Positions 22,467 to 32,368 of a stretch of DNA of 42,055 nucleotides are shown here, in pieces. Every line of letters starts with the position of its first letter. Within the stretch, counting starts at the first letter, position 1. The notes beneath the pieces are model-generated. The model did not search any database and was not told the origin of the DNA. It worked only from the letters and a program-made list of their open reading frames with translations. The position numbers were made by a program, and so were the translations under genes. The stretch comes from an uncultured Mycoplasmataceae bacterium (GTDB lineage: Bacteria > Bacillota_I > Bacilli_A > Mycoplasmatales > Hepatoplasmataceae). Where the stretch lies: positions 1 through 42,055 of the forward strand of contig CAMZOE010000015.1 in NCBI GenBank assembly GCA_947330515.1, read 5' to 3'.

Positions 22467-22496
22467 AACCTTTAAAATAATAGTAAAGGTTGTTTT
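22467..22496 (+). terminator. Second hairpin between deoC and ldh
   Basis: AACCTTTA (22467-22474) pairs with TAAAGGTT (22484-22491), 9-nt loop, followed by GTTTTT. It could be a second terminator, or a leader element of ldh. Confidence 0.5.
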
Positions 22497-22570
22497 TATA
22501 AAATATACTATTTTAAATATTTTATAAAACAAAAAAATAATACTATATAGAAAGTTAAAAAGTTAAAGTT

Positions 22571-23527
22571 ATGAAAAAAACTACAAATAAAGTTGTCCTG
22601 ATAGGGGCAGGAGCTGTTGGAACATCTTTTCTTTATTCGGCAATGAATCAAGGAATTGCTCAAGAATTTGGAATTATTGATATCAACAAAGAAGGAGCAA
22701 TTGGAAATGAACTTGATTTAGAAGATTCATTTTCAACAATAGATCCTTCTATTAATAATGTTAAAGCAGGAGGTTATGAATTAGTTTCTGACGCTGATGT
22801 TTTAGTAATTACAGCAGGAAGACCACAAAAACCAGGTGAAACAAGAATTGACATGGTTAAAGACAATGCAATCATTATGAAAAATATTGCTTTAGAAGTT
22901 GTTAAAAATGGTTTTAAAGGAGTTACAATTATTGCTTCTAATCCTGTTGATATTATGACCAGTGTTTACCAAGAAGTTACCGGTTATGAAGCAACTAAAG
23001 TAATTTCTTCAGGAACATCATTAGACACTGCAAGATTATTAATTGAATTATCAAAAAGACTTAATATTGAACCTAAAAGTATTCAAGCATATGTTCTAGG
23101 AGAACATGGAGATTCATCCGTTTCTACTTTTGCACATGCAAAAATTGGTGGAGTAGATGCTCAATCATTTTTTGAAGCTGCTGGAATTGATGAAGCAAAA
23201 CAAGCTGAAATTCATGAAGTTGTGTGAAAAAAAGCATATGAAATTATTAATCGTAAACGTGCTACTTTTTATGGTATTGGAGCAAGTCTTGCAAATATTA
23301 CAAGAGCAATCTTAAATGATCAAAATACTATTATTGCAGTTGGAGCTAAATTAACTGGACAATATGGATTAGAAGGTATTTATTTTGGTACACCTTGTGT
23401 TATCAATAGTAAAGGAATTGCTAAAATTTTAGAATATCCAGTTTCTGATAATGAAAAAAAAGCTCTTGATGATTCTTCAATGGCAATTAAAGCTGCAGTT
23501 AAAACTGCTTTAGAAGCAATTAATTAA
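22571..23527 (+). CDS. ldh: L-lactate dehydrogenase
   Basis: Reduces pyruvate to L-lactate with NADH, regenerating NAD+ for glycolysis, so the organism probably ferments sugars. The Rossmann motif GAGAVGTS is at residues 12-19. The active-site loop RPQKPGETR has Gln (Q86) at the position that separates LDH from malate dehydrogenase (Arg there). The catalytic His is H179 in LGEHGDSS. It is 318 aa. Poor Shine-Dalgarno; a possible -10 TACTAT lies at 22541, giving a leader of only about 20 nt. Confidence 0.96.
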
Positions 23528-23582
23528 ATCTTATATTATACAAATAAATAAAAAATATAGAAAAGGAGTATTCTAATAAGAA

Positions 23583-26549
23583 ATGAAACAAAATAAAAAT
23601 AAAAAGCTTTTTGCCAAAATTTTTCAAAATTCTTTCTTTGTTATTATTGGTCTTGTTTTATTAGTTGGTTCAGGATTTGGATTATATAAATATCACAATA
23701 TTGATTCTTTCAAAAAAGGAGAAATGTTTTCAACAACTGCAGAGTTAGAAATCGATGTTACCAATAAACCAAAAGACGTTTCTTTATCAAAAATTGCTAA
23801 TAATTTCATGGATGAACTTGAATGATTTGGATATTCAAATAGTGATGTTTCAATTGTGGATAGCAATACTTTAAAAGTAACTTACATTCCTAATTATGTT
23901 AATTCAACTGCTTTTAATAGTGAAAATGTTGATAGTGATTTTGTTAAATATTCTAATGGTTCTTTAGCTGCTAATAATAAAGAATTATTATCTTTATACA
24001 CTTCTTTATTTTTCTCAGGTAATGTAGAATTTAGAGCGGCAACTGAAGAAAATCTTTTTTCAATTAATCCAGAAACGAGACAAATTGAATTTAATGAACC
24101 AACTCCACCACCGGAACCTAGTTCATTAATAAAACAAACTTCAACTTCTTCTTCAAATAATTTTGATGAATTTGATATTAAAACTTGAACACAAGTTGAT
24201 AATATTGATTCAATGTTGGATTTAAATACTGAAGTAACAGATAGTCCAAAATTAATTGAAAAAGCAAAAGTTGAATATAAAAATGGTAATAGTTATATTA
24301 AATTAACACCAACTGCAAAAGCATTACCAGTTATGCGTGAAGCAGCAACTTTTTTAAAAAACGCTTACAATAAGGATACTAATCCTCAAGGTAATCTTTT
24401 TGAAGTATGAATTGGTTATGATACCTTAAATTCTCTTGTTCAAAAAGCAACTGGGGAAACTATTCCAGAAGGTCAAACTTTACAATATGCTTTTACTGAT
24501 TCAAATGGAAAACAATCTAAAACAATAAGACCAATTGCTAAACCATTTTTATTAACATATAATGTTGTTAAAAGTGAAATCGCTCCAAGAGATGAAACAA
24601 TTTCTCTTTCAGATCCTCAAGGAAAACAACATGCACAAATGGTTGTTAACCGAATTAATAATGCAGGAACAAATTTCGATTTCAAACTTAAAGGAATTAA
24701 ATACAATCAAAATAAATTATCACCAATCATTATTAAAATAATCATGATTATCTTTATTATTATTATAATTTTAGTTATTTTTACTTTTGGTTGATGATTT
24801 GGTTTAATGGGAATGACAGTTGCTTCAGGAAATGCAGTTGTAATGATGACAATGTTATCATTAGCTTTTATTTCTGGAGTACAACTAGGAATTATGTTTG
24901 TTTTAGGATTATTCATTGTTGAAATATTTTCAATATTATTAACTTGATATTCTCTTAAAGTAATAAAAGAAAATTTAATTGATGGTCTTTCATGAAAGAA
25001 TCAATATAAAAAATTCTTTAAAAGTCAATCAAAAACATTTTTCTTATTAGTGGTATTTGTTTTACCAACATTAATCTTTATCTTAATTACTTATGAATTT
25101 ATTCGTTTAAATTTAGTATTAATGATTTTAACTTTTTATATTGCTTTTGCTTTAATTTTAGTTTTATCATTCTTGAGTTTAAGTGTTATTATAATAAGTA
25201 CTTCAAAAAAATCATTAAAAGAAGGAATTTCTAATGAAAAATGAAATTTAACTCTTGGAAGAGCAAATGTTACTTCTAATCAACATCGTTTTTCAAAATG
25301 AAGTGATTTTGGTTTTGCTGATAAAGTAAATGCTAAAAAAGCAAACAAAAAAGGAATACTATCATTTTCAATAATAATTGTTCTTGGAATTATAGCTTCT
25401 ATTATTTTAAGTAGTATTGGATTTGGTGGCTTTAATACTTCTTTACAAAACAATAATGATTTTCAATATGATATTGTTAGAGTCTTACAAGAAGAAACTA
25501 ATGGAAAAGAATATTACTATAATAGTCTTGATGGTTGAGTAAATGGATATAAAGATCCAATTAATTACAACGACAATATGGAATTGTTAAGAAAAGATGA
25601 ATCAAAAATTAAAAAACTTTTCAAAAAATATATTTCAGTAAAAACAATTAATGAAAATTTTGGAACTACTTTTTATACAAATGAAAAAGTTTTTCCAGAT
25701 CCAGAAACTATTGATTTTCCATATGACCCTTCTTTAGAAACTGTTTATAAATATGGTTATTCTTTATTTTCAAACAAACATCTTAGTGATGAAGAAGTTA
25801 TCGCTATTAATGATGCTTTAAGTAATATTGGTGGACAGGTTAATACTGTTAAAGGAATGATGAATTATCATTACGAATTACAAACAAATCGTTCTTCAAT
25901 AACTGATGGTATTGCTTCTACAGAAACAATTACATCTGTGCTACCATCTGATTCAATAAAAAAAGTATTTTTAACAATTTTATTAATTTTAATTATCTTT
26001 TTCTTCTTTAATTTATTTGTTAATAAATGATCAGGTGCTACAGCAATGATGAATTCTTTCGTTCTAGAAAGTCTTTTAGGGATTATGATTTTACCATTAT
26101 TATTTGTTCCAATAACAACAACAATTATTTTTGTAATTCCAATAATGTTAACAATTTCTTTAGCGTTAAAATTTTTACCAATTAATAAGTTCTTGAAAGA
26201 ATTCCCATTTCATGAAGATGATAATTATAGTGATAGTTTTATTGAGAATGAAATTGATAAAGTTTTCAAAAAACAAAGAAAAACTTTATTTTCAATTTTC
26301 ATTGTAACAATAGCAACTTCTTTATTACTACTTCTTTTCTTTAAAATTTATGCTTTATCAATTTTTGTTTTTGTAGTTACATTTACATTAGTAATGATTT
26401 ATAATCAATTATTTATCTTACCAACTAAATTTAAAGAATTAGAAATTGGTAGAAGAAACCATGAGAAAAAAGTATTTGCAAAATATTATGAAGAATCATT
26501 AGATAGTGAATATCTTGATGAAGAATATATTAAAGGAATAAATTATTAA
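23583..26549 (+). CDS. secDF: Fused protein translocase subunit SecDF
   Basis: Membrane component that helps preprotein export through SecYEG using the ion gradient. 988 aa. There is a membrane anchor at residues about 16-36, then a large outside domain. A first group of hydrophobic helices is encoded at about 24720-25210 (SecD-type), another helix at about 25350 with a second outside domain, and a final helix group from about 25965 (SecF-type). This SecD-then-SecF order marks a fused SecDF. Overall conservation is low, as in mollicutes. Many UGA-Trp codons. AAGGAG at 23563 lies 14 nt before the ATG, unusually far; an in-frame stop at 23577 excludes an earlier start. The stop overlaps the hisS ATG (TAATG). 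Confidence 0.82.
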
Positions 26550-27751
26550 TGATAAACAAACCAAAAGGAACTAGAGATTTCTTTGGTAGTGATGCATTTA
26601 AATTTGAATATCTTTACAGTGTGTTAAAAAATTATTCGAATAAATATGGATTTACCAAAATAATCTTTCCAACATTTGAACAAAAAGAACTATTCGTTCG
26701 TTCTACTGGAGAAGAAAGCGATATAGTTCAAAAAGAAATCTATGAATTTAAAGATAAATCTAATCGAGTTTTAGCGTTAAGACCTGAAGGGACTGCTTCT
26801 ACAATAAGACTTGTTTTAGAAAATAGACTAATTCATCGTAATGAAAATCAAAAATATTATTATTTTGCTCCAATGTATCGTTACGAAAGACCACAACAAG
26901 GAAGACAAAGAGAATTTTATCAATACGGTGTTGAAGTCTTTAATGATGATAGTATCTTTACTGAATTAGAGTTACTTTCGTTTTTATCTTCTTTTTTTAG
27001 TCGTGTGAAAATAAAACATATTTTAAAAATTAATACTCTTGGAAATAAAGAATCTAGAGGGATGTATATTAATGCCTTGAGAGATTATTTAATTCCTTTT
27101 GAAAAAGAATTAAGTGAAGATTCTCAAAGACGTTTACATTCAAATGTTTTAAGAATTTTAGATTCCAAATCATATCGTGATCAAGAGATTTTAGAAGAAG
27201 CTCCGGTTTTATGAGATTTTCTCAGTAATAAAGAAAAACTTCGCTTCGAAACATTATTAGATTTATTAGATAAAAATAATATTCGTTATGAAATTGATCA
27301 AAAATTAGTAAGAGGACTAGATTATTATAATGATTTAGTATTTGAATTTGTTTCTTATGAAACTAAATTAACTTTAGCTGGTGGCGGAAGATATGATACT
27401 TTAATTCAACAATTTAATTCAAAATTAGCAGTAAACTCTATTGGATTTGCCATGGGGATTGAACGCATTTTAGAACATTTTGATTTTCAAAACAAATTAA
27501 AAGATAATTATTTTTATCTTGGAACAACAAACAAAGAAAATGACGAACAATTATTTATTGTAGCCTCAAAATTACGAGTAAAAGGTTATAATTTAAAAGT
27601 AAATTATGTTAATACAAAATATAGTTCTTTAGAAGCAAGTGCAATAAAAGAAAACTTTTTAACAATGCTTATTTTAGAGGATAATAATGTATTAAAAATG
27701 ATTGAATTATCTAGTGGTAAAACCCATGAGATAAGTATCAATAAATTTTAG
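26549..27751 (+). CDS. hisS: Histidyl-tRNA synthetase
   Basis: Class II synthetase charging tRNA-His. Motif 1 region near residue 40; motif 2 YRYERPQQGRQREFYQYG near 111; histidine-binding RGLDYYNDLVFEF near 252; GGGRYD near 276; motif 3 GFAMGIERIL near 298. 400 aa, typical of compact bacterial forms. The ATG shares one base with the secDF stop, indicating translational coupling. One internal UGA-Trp at 27212. Confidence 0.97.
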
Positions 27752-27764
27752 AAGGAGCTTAGTA

Positions 27765-28175
27765 ATGAGCGAAACAAAAGAAAAAAAACAACAAATAGGG
27801 AAAAATACTATCATTGGAAAAAGTGCTTTACTAATCACTGCAAGAGGGCAAAAAGAAGTTGCTGCTCAAGTTTTTAATTACGATTCTTTAAGAGAAGTAA
27901 GATTGGATATGGAAAACAAAGAAATTAAAATTCTTATGAATTATGATCAATCATATTATAGAGTTTTTCAAGTTCAAGCTGATGAAACTAATGAAAAAGC
28001 AGTTGAAGAAGCAAATCAAAAATTATTTAAATTTTATAATGATTTACTATATGCTGCAATGAAACTTACAAAAGAAGAAGTTGAAAATTTAAACAAACAA
28101 ATTGAAAAACAACGTAAAGAACATCTTGAAAAAGTTGAAGCTGATAAAAAAGCAGTAGAACCAAAAGTACAATAA
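27765..28175 (+). CDS. Conserved-looking small protein, unknown function
   Basis: 136 aa, hydrophilic, no membrane segment. The first 80 residues look globular, with strands (KSALLITARGQKEVAAQVF, REVRLDMENKEIKILMNY). The C-terminal 55 residues are a charged helix of coiled-coil type (KEEVENLNKQIEKQRKEHLEKVEA). The ATG follows AGGAG at good spacing, 13 bp after hisS, so it is very likely translated. I recognise no family. It separates hisS from aspS, which are often adjacent in Gram-positive relatives. Confidence 0.7.
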   Translation: MSETKEKKQQIGKNTIIGKSALLITARGQKEVAAQVFNYDSLREVRLDMENKEIKILMNYDQSYYRVFQVQADETNEKAVEEANQKLFKFYNDLLYAAMKLTKEEVENLNKQIEKQRKEHLEKVEADKKAVEPKVQ

Positions 28176-28203
28176 ATCATAAAAATAGTTATGGAGTAAT
28201 TGA

Positions 28204-28275
28204 ATGTTAGTTAATAATTTTCTTTTACTCTTTTTCTTTAAAAAAATAAAGAGGATAAAATGAAAAAAATATTAA
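28204..28275 (+). CDS. Possible 23-aa hydrophobic leader peptide before the DJ-1 gene
   Basis: Tiny open frame ATG 28204 to TAA 28273, with GGAG about 8 nt upstream. It would code MLVNNFLLLFFFKKIKRIKWKK plus Tyr: a short hydrophobic stretch followed by a basic end. It overlaps the start of the next gene in another frame. It could be a translated leader coupling to that gene, or chance. Confidence 0.25.
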
Positions 28276-28823
28276 TTTTAGTTTTTAATCAAATGGAAGA
28301 TATAGAATTTGTTTCTTTTTATGATACCATTCAAAGATACGGTTATGAAGTTATGCTTTATAATGTAAGTGAAACGCCATTAGTTACAACAAAATATGGT
28401 TTAAAACTTGAGAAAGCAAATTTTGAAACAGTATTAAATTTTTCAGACTTTGATGCACTTTATCTTCCTGGTGGTCCAGGGATAGAAGCAATTATGGATA
28501 ATACAAAAGTAAAAGAAATATTATTGGTGTTTCAAAGCCTTAATAAAATTATTATTTCTATTTGTGCAGCACCAAAAGTTTTAGCTCAATATGGGCTTTT
28601 AAAAAACAAAAAAGTAATTGCTTTTAATGATCAAGAAATTTATGATTTTTTGGAAAAAAAAGGAGCAATTGTAGTTGATAGAAATTGTGACAGTGAAAAT
28701 GATAGTTGCTATCTTGTAAAAGATGGTAATATCATTACTGGATTAAACTATGAAATTACAATTAAACTTGCTAAATATACTGCAAAAATAATTGAAGAAG
28801 AAAAGGAAAAAGATGAGACTTAA
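28260..28823 (+). CDS. DJ-1/PfpI family protein
   Basis: 187 aa with the DJ-1/ThiJ/PfpI fold: strand KKILILVFNQMEDIEF carrying the conserved acid, the LPGGPG loop near residue 72, and the nucleophile-elbow Cys C102 in SICAAPKVLA. Members include glyoxalase/deglycase-like and stress proteins; the exact activity cannot be told from sequence. The TG-containing start follows AGAGGA. The C-terminal end overlaps aspS by 11 bp, so it is expressed with the synthetase genes. Confidence 0.85.
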   Translation: MKKILILVFNQMEDIEFVSFYDTIQRYGYEVMLYNVSETPLVTTKYGLKLEKANFETVLNFSDFDALYLPGGPGIEAIMDNTKVKEILLVFQSLNKIIISICAAPKVLAQYGLLKNKKVIAFNDQEIYDFLEKKGAIVVDRNCDSENDSCYLVKDGNIITGLNYEITIKLAKYTAKIIEEEKEKDET

Positions 28824-30495
28824 AAATATAGATGATAGTTACATTGATTCATCTGTTACTTTACACGGTTGAATTAAGAAAATAAGGAAATTAGGCGAGC
28901 TAATTTTTATTGATATTAGAGAACAAACAGAAATTTTTCAATTAAGAATAGAACAAACAAATTCTTCTTTATTTGAACTTGTTTCAACACTTAAAAATCA
29001 ATTCTTAATTGAAGTAGAAGGAGTTGTTAAAAAAAGAAAAGAAATTAATTCAGAAATTAATAATGGTCATTTAGAACTTTTTGTTTCTGAGATTAAAGTT
29101 ATCTCTTCTTCGAATTCTCTTCCTTTTATTATTGAAGATAAAACTGATGCTTTAGAACAAAAAAGAATGCAATATCGTTATCTTGATCTACGAAGACCAA
29201 CAAATTTTAAGATGCTTAAATTTAGATCTGATGTTTATCGCTTTTTTAGAAATTATTTAGATTCTCAAGCTTTTATTGAAGTTGAAACACCTGCCATTAA
29301 TGTTCCAACTATTGGAGGTTCAAAAGAATTATTAGTTAATTCAACTAATTTTGAAGATAGCAATTATACTCTTTCACAATCTCCACAAGTTTATAAACAA
29401 TTATTAATGATTTCGGGAGTTGATAAATATTTCCAAATTGCTAAATGTTTTAGAGATGAAAAAGCTCGTTCTGATCGACAAATGGAATTTACTCAATTAG
29501 ATATAGAGATGTCTTTTACAACTGAAGATGAAGTAAAATCACTTGTTGAAGGAATGCTTCAAAAATTATTTACGGAATTATTGTCTTTTGAATTGCCTAC
29601 TATTTTTCCTAAAATTGAATATAAAGATGCAATTTTAAAATATGGTAGTGATAAACCAGATACAAGATTTGATTATTTAATTGAAGAGGTAAAAAAAGAA
29701 AAACTCTTAGAACAATCTTCAAATCCATTTCTGAAAAAATTCGCTAATCAATTTCTTTTTTCTTTAAAACTTCCTATCGTTTTATCAACTTCAAAATTAA
29801 AAAAATATGTGGAAAAAGCAAAAAGTGAAAATGAATTACTTTTTTGAGTTAAAAAAGAAAAAGGAACAATATCTTCATCGTTAAAACCACTAGAAGAAAC
29901 TTTTATAAATTCTTTAGAGATTAATGATAACGAAATTATTTTCTTCAATTTTAAAGCTACAAAAGAACCAATGTTTCTTGGTAGATTAAGAGTTGAATTA
30001 GCAAAAGAGTTTGATCTTATTTCTTCTAAAGAAAGATTTAATTTTCTTTGAGTGGAACATTTTCCAATGTTCACAATTGAAGATAATGTAATTGGTGCTT
30101 CTCATCATCCTTTTACTGCTCCTTTAGATGAAAATTTCTTTAATGAAAAAAATATTGAAGAAATTAAAAAATACGATTCTAAAAGCTATGATTTAGTTTT
30201 AAATGGTAATGAAATTGGAGGTGGTTCAATTAGAATTAATAATCCAAAAAATCAACGTTTTATTTTTGAAAAACTTGGTTTTAGTGATAAAGAGATTAAT
30301 TATTATATTGGTTGATTTTTGGAAGCACTTTCCTACGGAACACCACCTCATGGTGGGATAGCAATTGGTATTGATCGTTTACTTGCAATTATGTTAAACA
30401 AAGAAACTATTAGAGAGGTTATTGCTTTTCCTAAAACATCAAAAGCAACTGATGAACTAACGAAAGGTCCATATAAAAAAAATGACAAAATTTAA
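28813..30495 (+). CDS. aspS: Aspartyl-tRNA synthetase
   Basis: Class II synthetase charging tRNA-Asp. The N-terminal OB-fold anticodon domain ([20 protein letters not shown]) is followed by RYLDLRRP, motif 1 ([10 protein letters not shown]), the [10 protein letters not shown] loop, motif 2 ([18 protein letters not shown]), the bacterial insertion domain and motif 3 ([13 protein letters not shown]). 560 aa, normal. Its start overlaps the DJ-1 gene by 11 bp and its end overlaps the patatin gene by 14 bp, a tight operon. Confidence 0.97.
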
Positions 30496-31480
30496 CAATA
30501 GTGACAAAAAAAAACTTAGAATTCTTTCAATTGATGGAGGAGGAGCAAAAGCATATTTTACTGCTTATGCAATTAAAAAATTAAAAGAAGAATTTGATAT
30601 CGATCTTTTTGATTATTTTGATTTATTTGTAGGTAATTCTTCTGGATCTGTTTTAATTTCAATGATTTTATTTGATATTCATCCTAACACTATTTATTAT
30701 CAATTTGATGCAGAAGGAGAACGTATGTTTGAAAAAGAAACCTTTTTAACAACGATTAATTCTCCATTGTTTGCTAAATATTCTAACCGTGTTTTAAAAG
30801 AACAATTAAATAAACTTTTTGGGAATATTACTTTAAAAGATCTTTATGAAAAATTTAATAAATCTTTTTTAATTACTGCAACAAATTTTAATGAAGGTAA
30901 ACCAGTAATTTTTGGTTCACCAAATATTGAAGGATTAAATCCTCGTTACCAAAGATATCTTCTTAAAGAAGCAATTATTTCTTCTTCTGCTGCTCCGTTT
31001 TTTTTCTCTCCCTTTATGGAAGAATTAACAGAAGATTGAATTATTGATGGTGGGGTTTGGTCAAACAACCCGTCTTTAGTAGGACTAATGTTTGCAACTA
31101 GTCATTTCAAAAAAAATTATGATGAAATTGAAATGCTTTCTTTTGGACAATCATTTGTTGAAGATGCAAACTTTAAACCTGCAAAACGTTCTCATGTTTT
31201 ACGTAATTTTCAATCTAATGAATTTTCAATTTTATATTCTGCTTCAATGCTTTCGCAAATGAATTTTTACAGTCTTTTCACTGTTAAAACTCTTGGTGAA
31301 CGATATTTTAGATATTCACCAGAAAAAGAAATTAAAGATGTTAGACTTGATGAAATTAATCCTGACTTTAAAGAATATGCACATGAATATTATGAAAAAA
31401 ATAAAAAAGCATTAGTTGCCTTTATTACTGAAGGTAAAAATCAAAAATATGATAAAAACTCAGAAAAAAGATATAATTAA
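30482..31480 (+). CDS. Patatin-like phospholipase
   Basis: Lipid acyl hydrolase of the patatin/cPLA2 type, with a Ser-Asp dyad. Oxyanion-hole motif DGGGAKAYF near residue 19; nucleophile S53 in GNSSGS (GxSxG form); catalytic Asp D189 in [10 protein letters not shown]. 332 aa, no signal peptide, so probably cytoplasmic; it may act on host or own phospholipids. The start lies inside the end of aspS (14-bp overlap). The membrane-anchored gene that follows starts 3 bp after its stop. Confidence 0.88.
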
Positions 31481-31483
31481 TTT

Positions 31484-32245
31484 ATGAATTTACTAATACA
31501 ATCTATGCCAAATTGAGCAAATTTTTTGCTTTTGTGAATTTTATTTTTATCAATTATGTTTTTTGCTATATGAGCATATTTATTTTCAAGGTGAAATACT
31601 TTAGGACCTAAATTTAAAAAAAAACTTAATCGTGAAGGTAAACATAAAAAAGAAGAAAAATTAGATAAACAATTGGATAAAATAGAATCTAAATTAAGTG
31701 AGGGAGAAAATTCACTAACAAATAGTAATCAAGAAAATGATGATTCTCTTTCTGCTCAAGAATTGTTAGAATTACAAGCTCAAAAAGAAAAAATTCTTAA
31801 AAAACAAGAAGTTGCTGAAAGACTTGCTGAAGAAGAAAGAATTGAAAAAGAGAAAGAACAAGAAATTAAAAAACAATTAAAATCAACTAAAACTAATAAA
31901 AACAAAAATAAAAAGAAAAATAAAAAGAAAAATTATTCAAAAACAGAAAAAACATTTTCTAAAGAAGAAATGAAAGATGATTCACTAAAAGTTATTTCTA
32001 CAATAGAAAAGAAAGAAAAAAGTGAAAATAAAAATTCTTCAAAAGTAGAAAAAACATTTTCTAAAGAAGAAATGAAAGATGATTCACTAAAAGTTATTTC
32101 TACAATAGAAAAGAAAGAAGAAAACAAAACTTTTAAAAGTGATTCTCAAAAAGAAATAATTTTAAAAAAACATGAAAATCTTCTTAATATTTTAAATGTT
32201 GAAACATTTTTAAAAAACAAGAAAAATAATAAAAAACATGAATAA
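31484..32245 (+). CDS. Membrane-anchored Lys/Glu-rich protein, unknown function
   Basis: 253 aa. The N-terminus is Trp-rich only if UGA is read as Trp (start at 31484, not 31673) and forms one hydrophobic segment at about residues 7-30 (LLLWILFLSIMFFAIWAYLF). It is followed by a highly charged Lys/Glu helix, a run of Asn/Lys (residues about 135-150), and two exact copies of a 34-residue unit. The basic flank after the helix suggests a cytoplasmic body. It is probably cotranscribed with the patatin gene 3 bp upstream, and could tether or organise a partner at the membrane; this is inference. Confidence 0.7.
31945..32119 (+). repeat. Direct repeat with perfect 73-bp identity, 102-bp period
   Basis: Two copies at about 31945-32017 and 32047-32119 code EKTFSKEEMKDDSLKVISTI plus flanking residues. 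The period is 34 codons. Perfect DNA identity indicates a recent in-frame duplication. Confidence 0.85.
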
Positions 32246-32325
32246 TAAATAGAAAATTAAAACTATTTTAGTTTTTTATTTATTTTCATTTTATACTAAA
32301 ATATTAGTAAGGGACATTGTAACTC

Positions 32326-32342
32326 TATAATTTTTGTATAAT
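32326..32342 (+). promoter_or_regulatory. Two overlapping -10 boxes upstream of grpE2
   Basis: TATAAT at 32326-32331 and again at 32337-32342, 27-38 bp before the grpE2 ATG. AAAGGAC precedes the start. No clear -35. The second chaperone pair therefore seems to start its own transcript. Confidence 0.5.
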
Positions 32343-32368
32343 CATAAAATTATTTAAAAGGACAAAAA

